Source of the DNA: Acidobacteriota bacterium
GTDB taxonomy: Bacteria > Acidobacteriota > Blastocatellia > RBC074
Length of the DNA: 64,000 nucleotides
Direction of reading: 5' to 3'
NCBI GenBank assembly: GCA_016715865.1
Contig: JADJXM010000002.1
Span: 320,001 to 384,000 of the forward strand
Shown here: positions 39,449-64,000 of the stretch, piece by piece
How positions within the stretch are numbered: position 1 is the first letter of the stretch
Layout: each line of letters starts with the position of its first letter
Program-made: the position numbers and the translations under genes
Notes under the pieces: generated by a model
Databases searched by the model: none
What the model was told of the DNA's origin: nothing
The model's input: the letters and a program-made list of their open reading frames with translations, nothing else

Positions 39449-40051
39449 TCAGCATAATCCCAAATTTTCAATTGCCCTCAACAGCATCCGGTAATCCCGT
39501 TTCTGCTGGTCCAGATTGCGCACTGTGATAATGACCTGCGGACTGGGATGATAAAGAGGGACGAGCAGGCGGCCATTCCACTCAAGGATTCGAGCGGCGT
39601 GGTCGCGCAGCGTGAAAGTGTGGGCTTCGATCAGGCGGATGGCATCGAGTGCGACTGCGCCGAGCGTGGCTATGACTGGCGGATCGATCAGTTCGATCTG
39701 CCGTTGCAGGAAAGACGAACAGTTGCGGATCTCCGATCGAGTCGGCCTGTCATTGGCGCCGCCTGGCTTTCGTGGACTGCACAGGACGCTATTGGTAATG
39801 AATATCTGGTTTCGTGCCAGGCCGATTGAATCCAGCAGTGCCTCGAAATTGTTGCCTGAGATATCTCCGTGAAATGGAATGCGAGTCCGGTCGGCGCCGT
39901 TGCGACCGGGCGCCTCGGCAATGAACATGGCTTTCGGAGTAATCGTTCCATTGAGCGGGCCCAGAACCGCCTGCCGATCCCTCATCCGTTCGCAGATCGA
40001 ACATTGAGCGGCTTCAACGACCACCAGTTCGAAGGCTTTGGTTTTACTCAT
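39449..40051 (-). CDS. uracil-DNA glycosylase superfamily protein (family 4/5-like)
   Basis: The 200-residue protein has the iron-sulfur ligands expected of family 4/5 enzymes: C17 and C20 (CSIC), a Cys in TNSVLCSPRKPG and one in RNCSSFLQRQ. Motif A (AEAPGRNGADRTRIPFHG) has the EAPG of family 4 but the spacing and polar residues seen in family 5, and the C-terminal motif is HPSPQ. It would remove deaminated bases in DNA repair. Its exact subfamily is open. Confidence 0.85.
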   Translation of the reverse strand: MSKTKAFELVVVEAAQCSICERMRDRQAVLGPLNGTITPKAMFIAEAPGRNGADRTRIPFHGDISGNNFEALLDSIGLARNQIFITNSVLCSPRKPGGANDRPTRSEIRNCSSFLQRQIELIDPPVIATLGAVALDAIRLIEAHTFTLRDHAARILEWNGRLLVPLYHPSPQVIITVRNLDQQKRDYRMLLRAIENLGLC

Positions 40052-40180
40052 GCGTTTCGAGGCTACAATGTCGCCATTAAAAAATGCAAGGTTGAGCTGA
40101 AAGCGAAAGAAAAGTAGAATGCCATTTAATTCGGACGTCCCCCAACCGGTAAACTGATCGGCAATTCAGAGGTGATGCTG

Positions 40181-40570
40181 ATGATGAAGGACGATTCAAA
40201 TCTTCAAGGAGCAGGCGGAACGCCGGGCGGCATAGGCGAATTCGTTGCGGGTCTGGGAATGGCGGCAGTCGGCGCTTACCTGCTGACCAGCAATGTTACC
40301 GTATCAAGTGGATACTGGTATGTCTGGGGCTACAACGCTTTCGGCCTGACGCTCTTCCCATTGCTGATTGGTATTGGACTTCTGTTCTTCAACGGACGTT
40401 CAGGGCCGGGATGGGCCCTGGTGGTGCTCGGCACGCTGATCATCTTTGCCGGTATCCTGGCCAACCTGGATATCTATTTTCGACCGACCAGCCTCTACAA
40501 TACGATAATTATGCTCGTTTTGCTGGCGGGCGGAATCGGACTGGTCGCGCGATCGCTCAAATCTCATTGA
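40181..40570 (+). CDS. small multi-pass membrane protein of unknown function
   Basis: The protein of about 129 residues has a Gly-rich start and four hydrophobic segments (about 20-37, 52-70, 78-95 and 104-122). AGAGG at 40168-40172 favours the ATG at 40181; other starts at 40172, 40175 and 40184 are in frame. It precedes the ABC transporter pair by 24 nt on the same strand. I do not recognise the family. Confidence 0.7.
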   Translation: MMKDDSNLQGAGGTPGGIGEFVAGLGMAAVGAYLLTSNVTVSSGYWYVWGYNAFGLTLFPLLIGIGLLFFNGRSGPGWALVVLGTLIIFAGILANLDIYFRPTSLYNTIIMLVLLAGGIGLVARSLKSH

Positions 40571-40593
40571 TATTTTGAAATTGCTGGATTGAA

Positions 40594-42363
<1,770 letters not shown>

Positions 42364-42369
42364 TTAAAT

Positions 42370-44205
42370 ATGGCTGGAAGTCATCACGAAGAAGAACAAC
42401 TGGGCAAACTATACGACGCCAGGGCAGCCCGCCGGCTGATTCGTTATCTTGGGCCATATCGCCGCCTGGTCGTAATCGCCCTGGGTCTGACGATCGGGCT
42501 CAACCTGGTGCGTCAGATCGGTCCCTTGCTGACGAAATGGGCGATCGACTGGTATGTCAAACCGGCCTCCGATGGCGTGCTTGAAAAGACGACGGCATTC
42601 AATGGCGTGCTTATGATCGCCGGCGCCTATGTCGGATCACTCGTCTTCATTTTGATTATCGGATATTTTCAGGATGTGCTTCTCAATACGATCGGCCAGC
42701 GCGTCATGTATGACCTGCGCGAAGAGATATTCGGCAAGCTGCAATCGATCGAGGTCTCATTCTTCGATGCAAATCCGGTTGGCAGATTGATTACCCGGTT
42801 GACGACGGATGTCGATTCGCTCAATGAACTTTTCACTTCAGGACTTGTCGAGGTGCTTGGAGACATCGTTCTCATCGCCGGTGCGCTGGGGATGATGTTC
42901 TATTTTAACTGGAAACTGGCGATCGTCTCGCTGCTGGTCGTGCCGTTGCTGATCGCTGTGACGTCATGGTTTCGGCGCGGAGCGCGTGAAGGCTTCCGGC
43001 GTGTTCGCACGAAGATCGCCCGCCTGAACGCCTTCACCCAGGAACATATCTCGGGCGCGCAGACCGTTCAGCTCTTCAACCGTGAAGAGAAGGCAATGGC
43101 CGAGTTTTCACGGATCAATACCGACCATCGACAGGCCAACATAGACACTATCTTCTATTATGCCGTCTTCTACCCGCTGGTTAATTTGATCTCCGCTGTC
43201 GGCATCGCCGCCATCGTCTGGTATGGTGGGGGGCAGGTCATTCAGAATGCAATCACCATCGGGACACTGGTCGCATTTCTACAGTACACCCAGCGTCTAT
43301 GGCAGCCGATTCAGGATATAAGTGATAAATACAACGTCTTCCAGGCGGCCGTCGTGGCCAGCGAGCGTGTCTTCCGCCTGCTCGACACCCCGGACGGGAT
43401 CCAGTCGCCCGCCTCCGCATGGCAGCCCGAGCACGGAGCCCGTGCGCGTGGCCATATCGAATTCCGCAATGTCTGGTTCGCTTATAAGGACGAAGACTGG
43501 GTGCTCAAGGATGTCTCGTTTACGGTCGATCCCGGTGAATCGGTCGCTCTGGTCGGCCATACCGGATCCGGCAAAACGACAATAACCAACCTGCTCATGA
43601 GGTTTTACGACATTCAACGCGGCCAGATCCTGCTCGACGGGGTCGATATCAGGCAATGGGACCTGACCAGACTCCGCGAGAACTTCGCGATTGTCCTGCA
43701 GGATATTTTTCTTTTTTCAGGAGATATCGCGGGAAATATCAGGCTGGGCAACCGGATAACCGAAGATCGCGTCGAATGGGCTGCCCGTGAGGTTCATGCC
43801 GACGGGTTTATTGACAAATTGCCTGAACGATTTGCAACGAAGGTGCGCGAACGCGGGGCCGGTTTCTCGGTCGGTCAGAAACAGTTGATCTCTTTTGCAA
43901 GGGCTCTGGCCTTCGATCCGCGCATCCTGGTGCTCGATGAAGCGACTTCGAGTATTGATACCGAAACCGAACAGCTTATCCAACAGGCGATCGAACGCGT
44001 CATGGTCGACCGAACCTCGATTATCATCGCTCATCGTCTCTCGACCATACAGCGTGTCGATAAGATTATCGTCCTCCATAAGGGCGAAATTCGCGAAATG
44101 GGTGATCATCAGTCGCTCATCGCTCAACGCGGCATCTACCATAAACTGTATCAGCTCCAATACAGAGAACAAAAAGACCTTTTACGCGGAACATTTTCGG
44201 ATTAA
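42370..44205 (+). CDS. ABC exporter half-transporter, catalytic subunit (MdlB-like)
   Basis: The 611-residue protein has a membrane domain (about 25-340) and a nucleotide-binding domain with Walker A GHTGSGKTT, a non-canonical signature FSVGQ and a normal Walker B ILVLDEATSSID with catalytic Glu. Together with the previous gene (6 nt upstream) it forms a heterodimer with one consensus and one degenerate ATP site. Substrate is unknown; such pairs export lipids, drugs or peptides. Confidence 0.93.
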   Translation: MAGSHHEEEQLGKLYDARAARRLIRYLGPYRRLVVIALGLTIGLNLVRQIGPLLTKWAIDWYVKPASDGVLEKTTAFNGVLMIAGAYVGSLVFILIIGYFQDVLLNTIGQRVMYDLREEIFGKLQSIEVSFFDANPVGRLITRLTTDVDSLNELFTSGLVEVLGDIVLIAGALGMMFYFNWKLAIVSLLVVPLLIAVTSWFRRGAREGFRRVRTKIARLNAFTQEHISGAQTVQLFNREEKAMAEFSRINTDHRQANIDTIFYYAVFYPLVNLISAVGIAAIVWYGGGQVIQNAITIGTLVAFLQYTQRLWQPIQDISDKYNVFQAAVVASERVFRLLDTPDGIQSPASAWQPEHGARARGHIEFRNVWFAYKDEDWVLKDVSFTVDPGESVALVGHTGSGKTTITNLLMRFYDIQRGQILLDGVDIRQWDLTRLRENFAIVLQDIFLFSGDIAGNIRLGNRITEDRVEWAAREVHADGFIDKLPERFATKVRERGAGFSVGQKQLISFARALAFDPRILVLDEATSSIDTETEQLIQQAIERVMVDRTSIIIAHRLSTIQRVDKIIVLHKGEIREMGDHQSLIAQRGIYHKLYQLQYREQKDLLRGTFSD

Positions 44206-44323
44206 TCCTCCGATTGACTATAATATAGTATCTGTTATTTATTTTCAGGCGGTTATCGTGACGGTCGAATCGTGGGAAACGTCAGGCAGTCACAAAAAGT
44301 CATGGTTTTTTTCCGGCAATTAA

Positions 44324-44367
<44 letters not shown>

Positions 44368-44378
44368 TGACGCCATAA

Positions 44379-44431
<53 letters not shown>

Positions 44432-44432
44432 A

Positions 44433-44533
<101 letters not shown>

Positions 44534-44759
44534 TCAAAACGTACAGTATAGTACGGATGCTGCCCCACAAAGAGGCTTCCCCTGACCTGTACCCGTTGAT
44601 CGGGTCTGAATTAATATTCTCGGATTAGTATCTGACACAATGCCTCATACTCAACTGCACACATACAGATTGAAACATCGTAATTGGTATGAATAAACTG
44701 CCGTCTCGGTGTTGTAGCCTCGGTATTGAGTGTGCCCCGATAACATAAAAGGAGCTGTG

Positions 44760-49106
<4,347 letters not shown>

Positions 49107-49109
<3 letters not shown>

Positions 49110-49127
49110 AAAGTAAAAAGTAAAAAG
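49107..49127. repeat. short heptamer array at the copy 1 stop
   Basis: TAGAAAGTAAAAAGTAAAAAG includes the stop codon. It is shorter than the corresponding array after copy 2. Confidence 0.75.
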
Positions 49128-49142
49128 AATTGCTGATTCGAC

Positions 49143-49182
49143 TACCCGGAACAGGCTTCGGCTTCTTCCGGGTATTTTTTTT
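49143..49182 (+). terminator. rho-independent terminator after copy 1
   Basis: The stem TACCCGGAA/TTCCGGGTA encloses an AGGCTTCGGCTT-type loop and is followed by eight T residues, 33 nt after the copy 1 stop. Copy 2 lacks it; at the same place it has the inverted heptamer arm. Confidence 0.9.
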
Positions 49183-49598
49183 CTGATTAATCTTTCGATT
49201 GATAGTAATATGCCTGTACTCTTTCTCGGTCTTGCCCCGCCCAGGATGAAATATTATCGTGAAAATATAGTCTGAGCAGTAAAACTCAAACGAAACATCG
49301 AATAAGTAAATGAAGATATTACCTGCGAGATCTCAAAGAATTCGGTATATACCCTTTTTCCTTCTCCTCATCGGCCTGATGTGCTTGCCGGCTGCATTCG
49401 TCTTAACGACCAGAATTGGTTGGTCGGGTATGGCGGCATTTCGCGCCGGGGACGAAGCAAAGACGCAAACCCATAAGCTGGAGAAGTTACCGGCGCTGAA
49501 ATCAAATGGGCCGCTGCTGACAGCTCGGAATAACATGATTATTCTGGAGCAGCAGCAGGGCTGCACGCTGGATTGCACGGCGACAGTGCCTGCAAACG

Positions 49599-54470
<4,872 letters not shown>

Positions 54471-54490
54471 TACTTATATGATACTGAAAT

Positions 54491-57004
<2,514 letters not shown>

Positions 57005-57152
57005 TTTTGTAATATTAAAAATTAATGCACCTTACAACCTTGAGTGCCTAATCTCCCTCAAAACCACGTCTAATCAGCTTTTTCATAGATGAACCGATAT
57101 TGAACAGGACGATCCCTGTCTGGAGTTCACGATTATGTATGGCTTGCTGATG

Positions 57153-57175
57153 AGTAGAAAGTAGAAAGTAGAAAG
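57153..57175. repeat. heptamer array just before a start codon
   Basis: Three AAAGTAG units in sense orientation end directly at the ATG at 57176. This is the only array with this orientation placed upstream of a gene. Confidence 0.8.
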
Positions 57176-63176
<6,001 letters not shown>

Positions 63177-63185
63177 CGTAGAATT

Positions 63186-64000
63186 CTAGACCATGACGCG
63201 CAGCGCGGAAGGCAGCGCTTCGAGGCTTTCGCATTGCACGGTCATGACTTCACCATCGACCATGATGTCGATCGGCTGATCGAAATCAAGATCGACCCTG
63301 CGAGCGCGCCCCTGCCAGACAAGCGGATGACCTACGTGAGACCCGTCATAACATTTCGGAAAATTTCTGATGAAATCGAATCGGTTTGACGACCATTCGA
63401 CGATTTCAATCTGTCCGTCCGATGCGTCTGCATTCGGGGCCAGCATCATATTGCCGCCTGTGAATTTGCTGTTGTTGAAGATGAGCAGCGCAGTTGATGG
63501 TGTGGTCATGTCCTTCAATCCGTCCAGTCTCAGGTGAAAGACTCGTTTGTGAAACTGCGCCAGGCAGAGCACGACGGCCAGTCCATAGCTTGCCGGTCCG
63601 AGCAGCTTGAACTTTCCGGCAAGAGTGCAGACATCCGCGACGAAACCGAGGCTCAGAATGTTGATGTAATAGACAATTCCATCCCTGTGTTTCAGTCTGA
63701 TTACGTCACAAGGGCGAGTGCGGCCCTCGATGATCGCGCGCGATGCGAATTCGACTCCCTGATCAGTGAAATCGCGCAGGAATGAATTGCCGGTACCGAG
63801 AGGCAAAAAACCCAGAGTCGGCGTTTCGCGATCTTCCCAAGCCTGGGGGAAAAGTCCGTTGACGATTTCAAAGGACGTTCCGTCTCCGCCGACGGCGATG
63901 AAACTGCGATAACCGTCACGATAGGCGTTGCGTGCGATTTCAGTCGCATGACCGGCGTGCGACGTTTCGACGACATCGAACTCGATCCGGCCGGCACGGA
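63186..64000 (-). CDS. diacylglycerol kinase catalytic domain protein (5' end outside window)
   Basis: The open frame extends to the right edge, so the N-terminus is missing. The visible 271 codons include the ATP-binding GGDGT motif in FIAVGGDGTSFEIVNGL and the second motif GFLPLGTGNSFLRDF, then SLGFVADVC and a beta-rich C-terminal half ending in MVDGEVMTVQCESLEALP. It is a lipid kinase of the DAGK/sphingosine-kinase type (YegS-like). A gene caller might begin it at the internal TTG at 63806, which would lose the ATP site. Confidence 0.92.
   Translation of the reverse strand, partial: RAGRIEFDVVETSHAGHATEIARNAYRDGYRSFIAVGGDGTSFEIVNGLFPQAWEDRETPTLGFLPLGTGNSFLRDFTDQGVEFASRAIIEGRTRPCDVIRLKHRDGIVYYINILSLGFVADVCTLAGKFKLLGPASYGLAVVLCLAQFHKRVFHLRLDGLKDMTTPSTALLIFNNSKFTGGNMMLAPNADASDGQIEIVEWSSNRFDFIRNFPKCYDGSHVGHPLVWQGRARRVDLDFDQPIDIMVDGEVMTVQCESLEALPSALRVMV

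Overview
The window looks like chromosomal DNA of an Acidobacteriota bacterium, most likely of the Blastocatellia type. The main grounds are three very large exported proteins carrying the C-terminal-type domain known as TIGR03437, a family typical of Solibacter and other Acidobacteria, together with moderate-to-high GC, a full respiratory complex I operon, Cys-type sulfatases and many exported hydrolases. Lineage is inferred from domain content only; no rRNA is present.

Layout. (1) 1-2.6 kb: the heat-shock pair hrcA-dnaJ on the minus strand. (2) 3.0-18.0 kb: a long nuo operon in the order A-B-C-D-E-F-(zinc-ribbon membrane protein)-G-H-J-K-L-M-N. nuoI is absent from its usual place between H and J. 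(3) 18.0-26.2 kb: a PHP-domain exported protein, a DUF1080 exported protein, two exported Cys-type sulfatases, and a minus-strand set of acyl-CoA ligase, cupin and alpha/beta-hydrolase. (4) 26.3-34.1 kb: an M14 carboxypeptidase whose signal peptide is frameshifted away from its catalytic domain, an AstE/AspA-like zinc hydrolase, a cysteine-synthase-like PLP enzyme, an altronate dehydratase family protein, a lipoprotein and an AAA ATPase. (5) 34.2-40.6 kb: PPK2, dienelactone hydrolase, esterase, an ECF sigma/anti-sigma/secretin-N-like operon, a uracil-DNA glycosylase-like protein and a small membrane protein. (6) 40.6-44.2 kb: an asymmetric (MdlAB-like) ABC exporter pair, then tRNA-Thr(CGU). 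(7) 44.8-54.4 kb: two tandem, almost identical giant genes (PKD, NHL propeller, IPT/TIG array, TIGR03437), each broken by single-base indels. The second also contains a 162-nt A/T-free block that looks like an assembly artefact. (8) 54.5-64.0 kb: a three-domain acyl-ligase/carrier/acyltransferase fusion, a 1736-residue exported protein with a BNR/Asp-box propeller, a PlsC acyltransferase and a diacylglycerol-kinase-like protein running off the right edge.

The most unusual non-genic signal is a family of intergenic arrays of 7-nt units (AAAGTAG, with variants AAAGTTG and GAAACTG), often paired as inverted arms. They recur at about a dozen gene junctions, usually touching stop codons. Three AAAGTAG units in tandem place TAG in all three forward frames, while the opposite strand (CTTTCTA) stays open. 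A second family of short GC-rich palindromes (GGAACGCCGACCTCCGGTCG type) sits at gene 3' ends. Neither family is explained by the coding content.

The gene set is mostly ordinary: energy conservation, envelope lipid chemistry, surface proteins and catabolic hydrolases. I found no CRISPR array, phage, integrase, transposase or defence system. The candidates for new biology are the heptamer arrays, the nuo operon without nuoI but with an extra membrane zinc-ribbon gene, and the duplicated surface-protein locus.
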